Notes: generated by a model from the letters alone, not told the origin. A stretch of 64,000 nt of DNA from Leucobacter aridicollis (GCF_024399335.1 NZ_CP075339.1:2356001-2420000), one strand, 5' to 3'. Positions 35,375 through 44,808 are shown, numbered from the stretch's first letter. A program made the numbers and translations.

Positions 35375-36109
35375 CTAGCGGTGCGGGATGCCCGCGATCA
35401 TTCCACCGTCTACGACGAACTCTGCGCCACTCGTGAACGACGATGCGTCACTCGCGAGAAACACGATTGTTCCCGCGAGATCCTCCGGGGTTCCGGGGCG
35501 TCCGAGCGGGATATCAAGCCGATCAGGATCGATCCTTGCCGACATCTGCGTCTCAATGAATCCAGGGTGAACCGAGTTCACCCTGATCCCTGCAGGCCCG
35601 AGCTCGACCGCGAGCGAGGCAGAGAGACCACGCACCCCATACTTCGATGCCGTGTAGCCGTGCAGGCCGGGACTGCCGCGCATTCCTTCGACCGATGAAA
35701 TGTTGATAATCGAGCCGCCGCCCTGGCGCTTCATTGTGGGCACGACCGCCTTGCAACCGAGGAAGACGCCGGTGAGGTTCACCCCGATCACTGCGTCCCA
35801 CTTCTCGAGGGTGAAGTGCTCAATGGGGGCCGCGTTCGCGACCCCAGCGTTGTTAACGAGCACGTCGATCGCGCCGAAGACCGCGACGGTAGTGGCTACT
35901 GCGCTGCCCCACTGCGCCTCGTCGCGCACGTCGAGCTCGACAAAGTGGGCGCCGTCGCCGAGCTCTGCGGCGAGCGCGGCGCCCTCGTCCACGAGTACAT
36001 CTGCGAGCACAACGCGGGCGCCTGCTGCGTGAAGGGCCCGCGCGTAGGCCTCGCCGATTCCGCGCGCTCCCCCAGTGACGAGCGCGACTTTTCCAGCGAG
36101 GTCGGTCAC
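35375..36109 (-). CDS. Short-chain dehydrogenase/reductase (classical SDR)
   Basis: 244 residues. NAD(P) loop VTGGARGIGEAYA at about 11-23, VNNAG, catalytic S and Y-x-x-x-K in SSVEGMRGSPGLHGYTASK, and NSVHPGFIET. D-rich second strand (VLADVLVDE) suggests NAD preference. It overlaps the MDR gene by 4 bases. Part of the acid-catabolism island; likely oxidises or reduces a hydroxy/keto acyl or alcohol intermediate. Confidence 0.92.
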   Translation of the reverse strand: MTDLAGKVALVTGGARGIGEAYARALHAAGARVVLADVLVDEGAALAAELGDGAHFVELDVRDEAQWGSAVATTVAVFGAIDVLVNNAGVANAAPIEHFTLEKWDAVIGVNLTGVFLGCKAVVPTMKRQGGGSIINISSVEGMRGSPGLHGYTASKYGVRGLSASLAVELGPAGIRVNSVHPGFIETQMSARIDPDRLDIPLGRPGTPEDLAGTIVFLASDASSFTSGAEFVVDGGMIAGIPHR

Positions 36110-37110
36110 GACGCCACCTCGATGATGACGCGGCCGACAGTATTCGCCGTTGCAAGCGCCGTCAGCGCTGACGGGGCGTCCTCGAACGAGACAGTGTGGT
36201 CGATGATTGGCGCAATCGCTCCGGCTTCGAACAGCCGCACGAGCTCTGCGTGGGCCTCACTGACGAGGTGCGGAGCTTTCTCTTGGTAGAGCCCCCAGTA
36301 GAGGCCGAGTACTGCATAGTTCTTGATGAGCGGCCGATTCATGGCGAGCTCGGGAATGGTTCCGCTCGCGAAACCGATGACGACGATGCGGCCTTCGAAT
36401 GCGATCGATTTCGTTGAGACAATGAAGGCGTCTCCCCCGACCGGGTCGAAGACAACGTCTGCCCCGTGCCCGCCGGTGATCCGTTTCACTTCGGCCGCAA
36501 CGTCGTCGCCGCGCAGAATGACGTGCTCGGCGCCCGCCTCGCGCGCCACGGCGGCTTTCGCCTCGGTTCCAACGACACCGATGACTCGGGCCCCTGCCGC
36601 GGCTCCGAGCTGCACCGCTGCCGCACCGACCCCGCCGGCTGCGGCGTGCACGAGCAGCCATTCTCCTGAGCCGAGGCGTGCTCGCCTGTGCAGCGCGAAC
36701 CACGCAGTTTGGTAGGCGATCGTCAGTCCCGCGGCCCGCGCATCGTCGAGCGAGTCCGGGATCAGTTGCACTGCATCCGCGGGAACGACAGCGTACTCCG
36801 CGAGCAGTCCGATGCTGTAGGCGACGACTCTGTCGCCCACGCTGACGTTAGTCACCCCGTCACCGACCGCGACTACGCTGCCGCTGCACTCCACTCCGGG
36901 CACAAACGGGAGCTCTGGCTTGACCTGATACTCGCCTCTCGCGAGCAGCACATCTGGGAAGTTTGCCGCGACGGCGCCGACGCGGATGAGGACCTCGCCG
37001 GCTTTTGGTACCGGCGTTGTGACCGTTGAGAGTGTAAGCGCGTCGGCTGGCTCACCGAGCGTCGTGACGCGCCAAGCGCGCATCGTCTCCGGAATCTGCG
37101 GGGTAGGCAT
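36106..37110 (-). CDS. Zinc-free MDR oxidoreductase (quinone reductase-like)
   Basis: 334 residues, GroES-like domain then Rossmann domain (AAGGVGAAAVQLGAAAG). No structural or catalytic zinc cysteines. NFPDVLLARGEYQVKPELPFVPG is typical of the NADPH:quinone oxidoreductase/enoyl reductase branch. It starts at ATG 37110 with AAGGAG 5 bases upstream. This start makes it overlap the upstream TetR gene by 59 bases, so both ends are coupled (4 bases with the SDR). Substrate unknown. Confidence 0.9.
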   Translation of the reverse strand: MPTPQIPETMRAWRVTTLGEPADALTLSTVTTPVPKAGEVLIRVGAVAANFPDVLLARGEYQVKPELPFVPGVECSGSVVAVGDGVTNVSVGDRVVAYSIGLLAEYAVVPADAVQLIPDSLDDARAAGLTIAYQTAWFALHRRARLGSGEWLLVHAAAGGVGAAAVQLGAAAGARVIGVVGTEAKAAVAREAGAEHVILRGDDVAAEVKRITGGHGADVVFDPVGGDAFIVSTKSIAFEGRIVVIGFASGTIPELAMNRPLIKNYAVLGLYWGLYQEKAPHLVSEAHAELVRLFEAGAIAPIIDHTVSFEDAPSALTALATANTVGRVIIEVAS

Positions 37111-37696
37111 CTGGTCTCCTTAGACTCGACATAAACAGGTCTGTGATCTGCACTGCCGCGAGCGTCCGGTCCTCTGGTGTCTCCTCTGAGTACCAGTATG
37201 AGAGGTAGTGGACGTCGCTGAAAAAGTGGGCGATGAGTACTGGGACAGGAATATCGTCCCTGTATTTCCCCTCGAGCTGTCCTCGCTTCACGAGGGTTGC
37301 AAACTCATCGTTGTACGCGCGTCGGCGCCGCACAACCTCCTTGCGTCGGGGTTCAGAAAGCATGTCCATGCTTCTAAAAAACACAGTCCCCTCCGCGAGG
37401 TATTCGATCGAGGTTTCAAGGACGTCAACGCACACGGCCCGCAGCACATCGTCAACCTCTCCACCAGCGTTCATGATCTCGTCTAGGTGTGTCTGTTGCA
37501 GCGACAGGACCCTGTCATAGATTCCGAACAGCAGGTCGTCTTTCGACTCGAAATAGTGGTACATCGCCCCTTTGGTCACTCCCGCTGCGTCGACAATGTC
37601 TTGCACGCTCGTGTTCGCGTATCCTCGCTGGGCGAAGAGCTCAACAGCGGCGCGAATCACGTCGCTGACTACCTGTGATTGCTTCATTCGAGCCAT
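37052..37696 (-). CDS. TetR-family regulator 1 of the catabolic island
   Basis: 214 residues. The N-terminal DNA-binding domain has YANTSVQDIVDAAGVTKGAM then YHYFESKDDLL, the classic TetR HTH. The C-terminal domain has a D/E-rich pocket with KYRDDIPVPVLIAHFF and FFSDVHYLSYWYSEETPEDR, similar to regulators that bind acyl-CoAs. It heads an operon with the MDR and SDR genes (overlaps of 59 and 4 bases). One candidate binder of the ACCG-N4-GTCGGT operators at 38509, 38597 and 48717. Confidence 0.9.
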   Translation of the reverse strand: MARMKQSQVVSDVIRAAVELFAQRGYANTSVQDIVDAAGVTKGAMYHYFESKDDLLFGIYDRVLSLQQTHLDEIMNAGGEVDDVLRAVCVDVLETSIEYLAEGTVFFRSMDMLSEPRRKEVVRRRRAYNDEFATLVKRGQLEGKYRDDIPVPVLIAHFFSDVHYLSYWYSEETPEDRTLAAVQITDLFMSSLRRPDAYPADSGDDARLARHDAR

Positions 37697-37743
37697 TCTT
37701 CCCTATTGCTCGGATTTCGCTCGGTTTCACGATGGGTCCCGCT

Positions 37744-38487
37744 TTACAGGATCGGCCGGATACTCCCACCGCCATCGATCGGCACTGTCTGCCCGGTGAT
37801 CCACCCTGCGTCTTCCGAGAGCAGGAAGGCTACCGGCCCCGCAATGTCTTCGGGCTCACCAAGCCTCCCCAGGGGGTAGGCCTCGGAGACCTCGCTCTCC
37901 TGCCCCTCATAGAGCGCCCGCGCAAACGCTGTCTTCACGACGGCGGGCGCTACCGCGTTGACACGAATCTTTGGGGCGAACTCGTAGGCGAGCTGCACGG
38001 TGAGGTTCATCAGTGCCGCCTTTGAGATCCCGTAGAAGGCGATGCCTGGGCTCGCACCGAGCCCAGCCGCCGAGGCGATGTTAACGACGCTTTGCCGCAG
38101 ACCTGCGGCGACAGCGTCGCGGGTCCAGTCGAGAGACGCCAGTACGTTCACGTCAAGAATCTTGCGTGCTGCGGCGGCCTCAACCTCGGCGATCGGCCCG
38201 TAGACAGGGTTGATGCCTGCGTTATTCACGAGGTGGTCGAGGCGGCCATAGCGTTCAGCGACATGCGCGAAGACTTCTGCCCGGTGCGCTGGATCGTCAG
38301 CGCGCCCCGCGACTCCTGATGCGTTCGGCCCGAGCGCATCCACTGCCTCGTCGAGCGCCTCCTGGTTGCGCCCGGTGATGACGACGGAACCGCCCTCAAG
38401 GGCGATCCTATCGGCGATCGCGAGGCCGATTCCGCGGCTCGCCCCCGTAACGATAGTCACAGTCTCAGCGAAACGTGGTGTGAGCAT
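37744..38487 (-). CDS. SDR-family oxidoreductase
   Basis: 247 residues. TIVTGASRGIGLAIAD at the start, LVNNAGINPVYGPI, catalytic S and Y-x-x-x-K in NIASAAGLGASPGIAFYGISK, and end block WITGQTVPIDGGGS. It starts at ATG 38487 with GGAGG upstream. A TetR-type operator lies 22-37 bases before the start. It is divergent from the LIV-type transporter operon and so probably co-regulated with it. Confidence 0.92.
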   Translation of the reverse strand: MLTPRFAETVTIVTGASRGIGLAIADRIALEGGSVVITGRNQEALDEAVDALGPNASGVAGRADDPAHRAEVFAHVAERYGRLDHLVNNAGINPVYGPIAEVEAAAARKILDVNVLASLDWTRDAVAAGLRQSVVNIASAAGLGASPGIAFYGISKAALMNLTVQLAYEFAPKIRVNAVAPAVVKTAFARALYEGQESEVSEAYPLGRLGEPEDIAGPVAFLLSEDAGWITGQTVPIDGGGSIRPIL

Positions 38488-38508
38488 GGCGCCTCCTTGC
38501 GTCGTACA

Positions 38509-38524
38509 TACCGCCCAGTCGGTT
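38509..38524. promoter_or_regulatory. TetR-type operator 1
   Basis: ACCG-CCCA-GTCGGT at 38510-38523. It shares the core ACCG-N4-GTCGGT with sites at 38597-38614 and 48717-48734. It lies in front of the SDR gene. Confidence 0.55.
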
Positions 38525-38596
38525 TGACCACGATAGCACCCCTGCGCAGAGACTGCACCTGGCGAAAGATCGATTATTACGAAATGCCAACACAAC

Positions 38597-38614
38597 AAAC
38601 CGTCCGGTCGGTTT
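38597..38614. promoter_or_regulatory. TetR-type operator 2
   Basis: AAACCG-TCCGGT-CGGTTT, an inverted repeat with perfect 6-bp arms. It lies 41-58 bases upstream of the first ABC transporter gene, where it would block its promoter. Confidence 0.65.
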
Positions 38615-38654
38615 ATCACGTACGGTGGGGCCACCACGACACGAAGAGGTGCCG

Positions 38655-39428
38655 ATGAACGCACAAGCAACACAACTGACAACCGCAGCCCCACGGCTCG
38701 AGGTCGATCAACTCACCGTCAGATTTGGTGGGCTCACCGCGGTCGATAACGTCTCATTTGATGTGAGACCGAGCGAGGTGGTCGCGCTCATCGGCCCCAA
38801 CGGGGCGGGCAAGACCACGGTGTTCAACGCAGTATGCAGCCTGTTGCGCTGCTCGGGAACGATCAAAATCGACGGCAGCGTCATTCCCCGGCAGACGCCG
38901 AAGCTCGGCGGCCTTGGCCTGTCGCGAACGCTCCAGGGCCTCGGACTATTTTCGAGCATGACTGCGTTCGAAAACGTCAAGCTGCCGCTCGGCGGAGCCA
39001 CCGACGCCCACGCCACTGCGACTGATCAACTCGCGGAGCTCAACCTCACCGAGCTTGCAAACCGCCGAGTATCCGAGCTGTCTTACCCTGACCGGAAACG
39101 TGTGGCGCTCGCCAGGGCCCTCGTGACAGATCCGAAACTCCTGCTGCTCGATGAACCAGCTGGGGGCCTCGGCCACGACGACATCGCCGCACTCTCGCAG
39201 ACAGTTCGAAAAATCGCAGCTCGCGGTCGGTCAGTGCTCCTCGTCGAGCACCACGTCGACTTCGTCATGGACCTCGCCGACCGGATCGTCGTACTCGATT
39301 TCGGGAGCGTCATAGCTCGCGGGACCCCCGACGAAATCCGCGCGAACCCCCGCGTCGAGGAGGCGTACCTCGGCGTCGCCGCTCACGGCGCGAGCCCATC
39401 GCCAACGAGACAAGGAGAGCCACGGTGA
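38655..39428 (+). CDS. LIV-type ABC transporter ATP-binding protein (LivG-like)
   Basis: 257 residues. Walker A GPNGAGKTT, Walker B KLLLLDEPAGGL, H-loop VEHHVDFVM. The signature region reads ELSYPDRKRVALARAL, in keeping with the relaxed signature of LivG proteins. ATG 38655 has AGAGG upstream. First gene of a six-gene importer operon of the hydrophobic amino-acid/aromatic-acid family. Confidence 0.93.
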   Translation: MNAQATQLTTAAPRLEVDQLTVRFGGLTAVDNVSFDVRPSEVVALIGPNGAGKTTVFNAVCSLLRCSGTIKIDGSVIPRQTPKLGGLGLSRTLQGLGLFSSMTAFENVKLPLGGATDAHATATDQLAELNLTELANRRVSELSYPDRKRVALARALVTDPKLLLLDEPAGGLGHDDIAALSQTVRKIAARGRSVLLVEHHVDFVMDLADRIVVLDFGSVIARGTPDEIRANPRVEEAYLGVAAHGASPSPTRQGEPR

Positions 39429-40177
39429 GCCTCAGCACCCGCGCAACCGCGCAGCCCCAGACGGGCGCCGCACTTTCCATCTCGCACCTCACTGTCGGCT
39501 ACGGCGGCAGCCCCGTACTCCACGACGTGAGTATCGACCTGAGACCCGGCGAGGTCGTTGCACTCCTTGGCGCCAACGGCGCGGGCAAATCCACGCTGCT
39601 CGGAGCGCTGACCGGCAGGGTGCGCACCACGACCGGCACGTTGCGCCTCGACAGCCTCGACCTTCACGGCATGCGCACCGAGGAAAGGGCACGGAACGGG
39701 ATCGCACTCGTACCCGATGGCCAGAGCATCGTCGGTGAGCTGACAGTTGACGAAAACCTGCGCCTTGGCGCGCTCTGGCGGCATCGGGGCACCGCTCGCG
39801 AACGCGCGATCCGCGAGATTTACGAGATGTTCGAGCCGCTCGAACGGCGAAAGAACGCAGACGGCCACCAGCTCTCAGGCGGCGAACGGCAAATGCTCGC
39901 GCTCGGCCGGGCGCTCATCGCCGAGCCACGGCTACTCGCCCTCGATGAACCCTCCCTTGGGCTCGCCCCACTTGTCGTCGCGCAGATCATGCTCACGCTC
40001 CGTGAGACCGCCAGAGAGCGTGGCCTCACCGTCTTACTCGCTGAGCAAAACGTCACAGGCGCCCTCTCCATCGCCGATCGCGGCGTCGTTCTCAACCTCG
40101 GCAGGGTCGTCGTCGATGCTGACGCAGCGACTCTCGCTGAAGATTCCACCCTTCGACACGCATACCTGGGGTTCTAA
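39425..40177 (+). CDS. LIV-type ABC transporter ATP-binding protein (LivF-like)
   Basis: 250 residues. Walker A GANGAGKST, signature LSGGERQMLALGRAL, Walker B LLALDEPSLGL, H-loop LAEQNV. It starts at GTG overlapping the LivG-like stop by 4 bases. It ends in TAATG shared with the permease gene. Confidence 0.94.
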   Translation: MSLSTRATAQPQTGAALSISHLTVGYGGSPVLHDVSIDLRPGEVVALLGANGAGKSTLLGALTGRVRTTTGTLRLDSLDLHGMRTEERARNGIALVPDGQSIVGELTVDENLRLGALWRHRGTARERAIREIYEMFEPLERRKNADGHQLSGGERQMLALGRALIAEPRLLALDEPSLGLAPLVVAQIMLTLRETARERGLTVLLAEQNVTGALSIADRGVVLNLGRVVVDADAATLAEDSTLRHAYLGF

Positions 40178-41055
40178 TGGATAGGTTTACGTTTCTTTTC
40201 GCAACTGGGCTCGCACGGGGCGCGATCTTCGCGCTATTCGCGCTCTCGCTGGTGCTCATCTGGCGGGCCACACGGATCATCAATTTCGCGCAGGCAGCCA
40301 TGGCCCTCGTTGCTACGTACGTTGCGTTTGCGGTCACGGGCGCAACAGGCAGCTACTTTGCTGGGCTCGCAGCAGGGATCCTCGCAGGGGCGCTTATCGG
40401 TCTTATCGTTGAGCGCGGCGTGATGCGCTTCGCGCCGCAGTCGTCCCACCTCACAGGTGTGCTCGCCGCGATCGGCCTCGTGATGGTTCTGCAGTCACTC
40501 CTCGGAATCTTCTTCGGTTCCCAGTATCGCGCGATGCCCGCGCCCTTCGACCGCAGCGCGATCGTGATCGGAGGGGTGCCGCTGCTGTCGCCGAACGACA
40601 TGTTCACGATCGGCATCACAATCGCCGTGATGATTGCCCTCGCGATCGTGTTCGCCCGAACCTCACTCGGGCTCCAGCTTCGAGCCTCGGCGTTCGCCCC
40701 CGAGGTGTCGCGGCTGCTCGGCGTTCGCGTGAAGCGCATGGTGACAATCGGCTGGATGCTGGCGAGCGCAGTTGCGGCGCTCGCCGCGATCCTGCTCGTA
40801 CCCACCGAGCTTGGCCTCAACCCGCACGCAACCGACATGCTCTTCGTCTACGCATTCGCCGTTGCGGTGATCGGCGGCCTCGACTCCCCCGTTGGCGCAC
40901 TCGTCGGCGGGCTCATCGTTGGCGTCACCATGAGCCTTTTGACGGGCTACTTCGGTGCGACAGTCGCACCGATCGGTGTGCTCGCGATTCTCGTTCTCGT
41001 CCTGCTCGTGAAACCGGGCGGGGTCTTCTCGACCCGGAAGGAGCGAAGCGCATGA
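40177..41055 (+). CDS. LIV-type ABC permease (LivH-like)
   Basis: 292 residues, about eight membrane helices. It begins FLFATGLARGAIFALFAL and has IINFAQAAMALVATYVAF, the LivH hallmark, then FAVAVIGGLDSPVGALVGGL. It ends with KPGGVFS and overlaps the next permease by 4 bases (ATGA). Confidence 0.93.
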   Translation: MDRFTFLFATGLARGAIFALFALSLVLIWRATRIINFAQAAMALVATYVAFAVTGATGSYFAGLAAGILAGALIGLIVERGVMRFAPQSSHLTGVLAAIGLVMVLQSLLGIFFGSQYRAMPAPFDRSAIVIGGVPLLSPNDMFTIGITIAVMIALAIVFARTSLGLQLRASAFAPEVSRLLGVRVKRMVTIGWMLASAVAALAAILLVPTELGLNPHATDMLFVYAFAVAVIGGLDSPVGALVGGLIVGVTMSLLTGYFGATVAPIGVLAILVLVLLVKPGGVFSTRKERSA

Positions 41056-42104
41056 CCCGCATTCTGCCCTCGCTGCGCGGCCGCAACCGCATCATCATCT
41101 TCGGAGTGATCCTGACCATCCTCGCGATCGCGCTGACGTTTCTGCTCGACCCGTACCGAAACTTCCAGTTCGCGACCATCGCCGCGTACTTCACGGTGAC
41201 GGCGGGTCTCACGTTGCTCGTCGGGCAGAGCGGCCAGCTTTCGCTCGGACATGCGGCTCTCATGGCGGCAGGCGGGTACGGGTACGCACTCACGGCGAAC
41301 GCTCTCGCAGAAGCCGGCGTCGGGGGTATCGGCCGCTTCCTGATGTCGTTCGCCGTCGCAGTAGTCGTTGCAGGCCTCCTCGGGCTCCTCCTCGGGCTCG
41401 CGGCGGCGCGGCTTCACGGACCGTACCTGGCGGGTGTGACCCTCGCGCTCATCGTCTCAGTTCCGGCCGTTGCCGCAACGTTCAAGATACTGGGCGGCGA
41501 TCAGGGGCTCCCCAGCCCGTACCAGGGTGTGCCGACAGCACTCCAATCGCTCATCGCGGTCGAGCAGTGGCATGCCTGGGTCGCGATCCTGATCGCCGGG
41601 GCGCTCGTCACCTGGCTCACCCTGTTGCGGAACGGCTCGTTCGGCCTGCGCATGCGCGCAGTTCGCGACGACGAGACCGCAGCACGCCTCAACGGCGTAC
41701 CCGCCGGGCGCGTCAAAGTCTCGGCGTTCACCGTGAGTGCGGTTGCTGCAGGAGCAGGCGGGGCCACGCTCTGCTTCATCACGCAGTCAGTGAGCCCCGG
41801 AGCCTACACGCTCTCGTTCTCGCTGCTGCTCGTAGTCGCCGTCGTGCTCGGTGGGCTCGGCAGCATCGGCGGTGCAGCGCTCGGATCGGTGCTTGTTGTC
41901 ATGCTCCCCTGGCTCATCACCACGGCCACCGCCCAACTGCCGCTCTCGGCTGATATGGCGCAGCGGCTGACAGGCAACCTGCCAGTGCTCGTTTTCGGCG
42001 CGCTCCTCACCGTGACAATCCTTGTCAGGCCGGGCGGGCTCGTTGACCTAGTCCCCACACGCGCGAACCAGGCACCCCAGCCCGCGCCCACCCCCACAAC
42101 CTAA
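41052..42104 (+). CDS. LIV-type ABC permease (LivM-like)
   Basis: 350 residues. LLVGQSGQLSLGHAALMAAG is the LivM signature, and the EAA-like loop with LRMRAVRDDETAARLNGV is clear. It ends with VRPGGLVDL and a Pro-rich tail. The gap to the first binding-protein gene is 28 bases. Confidence 0.93.
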   Translation: MTRILPSLRGRNRIIIFGVILTILAIALTFLLDPYRNFQFATIAAYFTVTAGLTLLVGQSGQLSLGHAALMAAGGYGYALTANALAEAGVGGIGRFLMSFAVAVVVAGLLGLLLGLAAARLHGPYLAGVTLALIVSVPAVAATFKILGGDQGLPSPYQGVPTALQSLIAVEQWHAWVAILIAGALVTWLTLLRNGSFGLRMRAVRDDETAARLNGVPAGRVKVSAFTVSAVAAGAGGATLCFITQSVSPGAYTLSFSLLLVVAVVLGGLGSIGGAALGSVLVVMLPWLITTATAQLPLSADMAQRLTGNLPVLVFGALLTVTILVRPGGLVDLVPTRANQAPQPAPTPTT

Positions 42105-42132
42105 CCGCTGACCAGACCGAAGGCTCACACTC

Positions 42133-43413
42133 ATGACACGACTCACCCGAAACACTGCCGCTGTGTCTCTGGCAGGCGCTGCCACTCTCAGCCTCGTGCT
42201 CGCCGCGTGTAGCACCCCAGCCAGCCCTGGCAACGGAGCAACGCCAGGCGTCACAGACGACACCGTCACCATCGGCACGCACACTCCCCTGACCGGGCCA
42301 GCCGCCCCCGGGTACGCCGACGTCTCCGCTGCCGCACTTGCTTACTTCTCGTACCTCAACGACGAAGGCGGCGTGAACGGTCGCACGATTAACTACATCA
42401 TTAAGGATGACGCGTACAATCCCGCGAACACCCAAATGGTCGTCCGCGAACTTGTCCAGGACGACCAGGTATTCGCAATCTTCAATGGCATCGGCACCGC
42501 CCCGCATACGTCGGTGCTCGAGTACCTCAACGAGAAGCAGGTACCAGACCTGTTCGTTGCCACCGGTTCCAAGAGCTGGAATCAGCCAGAGAAATACCCC
42601 TACACCTTCCCATTCAACGCTGACTACGCAGTCGAGGGTGCCGCTCTTGCCCAGTACGCGACCGACGAGTACCCAAGGCAAAAAGTATGCGTGCTTGGCC
42701 AAGACGACGACCTCGGCGGGTTCATACTTGAAGGCGTCAAAGCAAACCTCGGCGCCGACGGCGTGACACACACTGAACAGTATTCGACCTCAAACCCAGA
42801 CCTCACCGCTCAAATTGGCGCGATGCAGGCGGCAGGGTGTGAAGTGAACATTCTCGGCAGCATTCCTGCGTTCACAGCCCTCGCGATGAGCACAGCCGCA
42901 AGGATCGGCTGGGACACCCAGTGGTTCGCGACCTCAGTGGGGCTCGACTATGCGACGCTGATCGAGATCCTAGGCGAAGACACGGGTCCAAAACTCCTCG
43001 AGAACCTGAGCGGCGTGAACTACCTCCCCGGAGCCTATGGCGACGGCGAATGGGTCGATCTGTTCCGAGAAGTCAACGAGAAGTACAACAGCGGGGCACC
43101 ATTCAACGGCAACACTGTATTCGGAATGAGCGCCGCCTACCTCTTCGCAGAGGCCCTCGAGAAAACAGGCAAGAACCCGACCCGCGAGGGCATTCTTGAG
43201 GTGATTCGTTCGGGCAGCCTGGCAGGCAACGGTGTTGCGCCGCTCGCGTTTTCGGGCGACAACCACGGCTCATACTTCACTGTCGGCATCGTGACGATGC
43301 ACGACGGTGTGCAGAACTTCAATGACGTTGCCTACACCGTCGACGGCGGTGAGGCGACTCGGGTAGTAATGGAACCAGTTCCGTTCGTTGAGAGCGGCAT
43401 TCCCGGTTCCTAA
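42133..43413 (+). CDS. ABC substrate-binding lipoprotein 1
   Basis: 426 residues, type-I periplasmic binding protein (LivJ-like). The signal peptide ends in LAAC, so it is lipid-anchored. VTIGTHTPLTGPAAPGYADV and NTQMVVRELVQDDQVFAIFN are the family blocks. It is a paralog of the next gene, with the first 150 residues almost the same and the C-terminal lobe more different. The ligand is probably an amphipathic acid rather than an amino acid given the neighbours. Confidence 0.93.
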   Translation: MTRLTRNTAAVSLAGAATLSLVLAACSTPASPGNGATPGVTDDTVTIGTHTPLTGPAAPGYADVSAAALAYFSYLNDEGGVNGRTINYIIKDDAYNPANTQMVVRELVQDDQVFAIFNGIGTAPHTSVLEYLNEKQVPDLFVATGSKSWNQPEKYPYTFPFNADYAVEGAALAQYATDEYPRQKVCVLGQDDDLGGFILEGVKANLGADGVTHTEQYSTSNPDLTAQIGAMQAAGCEVNILGSIPAFTALAMSTAARIGWDTQWFATSVGLDYATLIEILGEDTGPKLLENLSGVNYLPGAYGDGEWVDLFREVNEKYNSGAPFNGNTVFGMSAAYLFAEALEKTGKNPTREGILEVIRSGSLAGNGVAPLAFSGDNHGSYFTVGIVTMHDGVQNFNDVAYTVDGGEATRVVMEPVPFVESGIPGS

Positions 43414-43427
43414 CACTGCACGCCCAA

Positions 43428-43460
43428 CCCCGGGGCGTGCGTTCGGTGCCACGCCCCGGG
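43428..43460 (+). promoter_or_regulatory. Intercistronic hairpin between the two binding-protein genes
   Basis: CCCGGGGCGTG at 43429-43439 pairs with CACGCCCCGGG at 43450-43460 around a 10-base loop. No T-tract follows. It could stabilise the upstream message or stop part of the transcripts, giving the two binding proteins different levels. Confidence 0.6.
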
Positions 43461-43485
43461 AACACACTCGCAGGAAGAGGGTCAT

Positions 43486-44769
43486 ATGTTCTTCAGTTCC
43501 CGTGCTCTACGTACCGCGATCACCGCCGCGATGGTGGTCACCGCGCTCGCGCTCACCGCGTGCAGCACCCCACAGTCAAGCGGCGGCTCCGCCGCCACAC
43601 CAGGCGTCACAGACGACACAATCACCATCGGCACACACACTCCCTTGACGGGCCCGGCCGCCCCCGGCTACGCCTCAGTCTCAGCCGGCGCACTCGCGTA
43701 CTTCGCCTACGTGAACGACAACGGCGGCATCCACGGCCGAAACATCAACTACATCGTCAAAGACGACGCCTACAACCCAGCAAACACCCAAATGGTCGTC
43801 CGCGAACTCGTCCAAGACGACCAAGTATTCGCAATCTTCAACGGCCTCGGCACCCCACCACACACCTCCGTCGTCGACTACCTCAACGACAACGGCGTCC
43901 CAGACCTCTTCGTCGCCTCGGGCTCCACGACATGGAACCAGCCGGAGAAGTACCCCTACACCTTCGCGTTCAACGCAGACTACGTCGTCGAGGGGGCTGC
44001 CCTGGCGAAGTACGCGAGTGACGAATACCCTGGTCAGACGGTCTGCGTGTATGGGCAAGACGACGACCTGGGGCGCGACACCATCGAGGGCGTCGAACTG
44101 GCTCTCGGAGCCGATGGCATCGCTGATACCCAGCTCTACACGACGTCAAACGCTGATGTGACTGCGCAGATCGGCGCCATGCGCGATGCAGGGTGCGAGA
44201 TCAACATTCTAGGCGCGATCCCAGGCTACGCAGCGCTCGCGATCGGCACAGCTGCGCGGCTCGGGTGGTCGCCGCAGTGGTTCGTTGCGTCGATCGGCGC
44301 CAACCCGTCAGTGCTCCGGCAGCTCTTGGGTGAAGAAACCGACAAAGATCTCTTGGAGGGCATGGTCGGGGCGAGCTTTCTTCCCGCCGCAGAGGGCGAC
44401 AGCGACTGGGTCACGTTTTTCCGCGAGATCAACGACGAATACAACCCGACTGAGCCGTTCGATCGCACCGTGTTGAACGGAATGAGCGCCGCGTACCTCT
44501 TCGCTGAGGCCCTGCATGCTGCGGGCGAGAATCCAACGAGAGAGGCAGTCGTCAACGCAATCACCTCCGGGGAGCTTCGGGGAACCGGCATCCTCCCGCT
44601 TGCGTTCAGTGCTGACAGCCATGCCTCGTATATGGGCGTCGAGATCAGCCGCGTAGAAAAGGGCACCCAGCAATCCGTTGGCCGAGCATACCTGGTCGAG
44701 GGTGGCTCTGTCACAGCGGTCGATCCAGAACCGGCACCGTTTGTCCCGGACGGTATCCCTGGGATATAA
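43486..44769 (+). CDS. ABC substrate-binding lipoprotein 2
   Basis: 427 residues, lipobox LTAC, same fold as the upstream gene and clearly a duplicate: TIGTHTPLTGPAAPGYASVS, NTQMVVRELVQDDQVFAIFN. Differences cluster from about residue 180 on, in the second lobe and hinge that contact ligand. It starts at ATG with AGAGGG upstream. Last gene of the operon, closed by the hairpin at 44776. Confidence 0.93.
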   Translation: MFFSSRALRTAITAAMVVTALALTACSTPQSSGGSAATPGVTDDTITIGTHTPLTGPAAPGYASVSAGALAYFAYVNDNGGIHGRNINYIVKDDAYNPANTQMVVRELVQDDQVFAIFNGLGTPPHTSVVDYLNDNGVPDLFVASGSTTWNQPEKYPYTFAFNADYVVEGAALAKYASDEYPGQTVCVYGQDDDLGRDTIEGVELALGADGIADTQLYTTSNADVTAQIGAMRDAGCEINILGAIPGYAALAIGTAARLGWSPQWFVASIGANPSVLRQLLGEETDKDLLEGMVGASFLPAAEGDSDWVTFFREINDEYNPTEPFDRTVLNGMSAAYLFAEALHAAGENPTREAVVNAITSGELRGTGILPLAFSADSHASYMGVEISRVEKGTQQSVGRAYLVEGGSVTAVDPEPAPFVPDGIPGI

Positions 44770-44775
44770 GGTGAG

Positions 44776-44803
44776 GTGGGGCGGTGCTGCGGCACCGCCC
44801 CAC
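44776..44803. terminator. Bidirectional terminator hairpin
   Basis: GTGGGGCGGTGC pairs perfectly with GCACCGCCCCAC around TGCG. It lies between the convergent ABC operon and the acyl-CoA ligase gene, 6 bases from both genes. Confidence 0.8.
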
Positions 44804-44808
44804 ACGCA

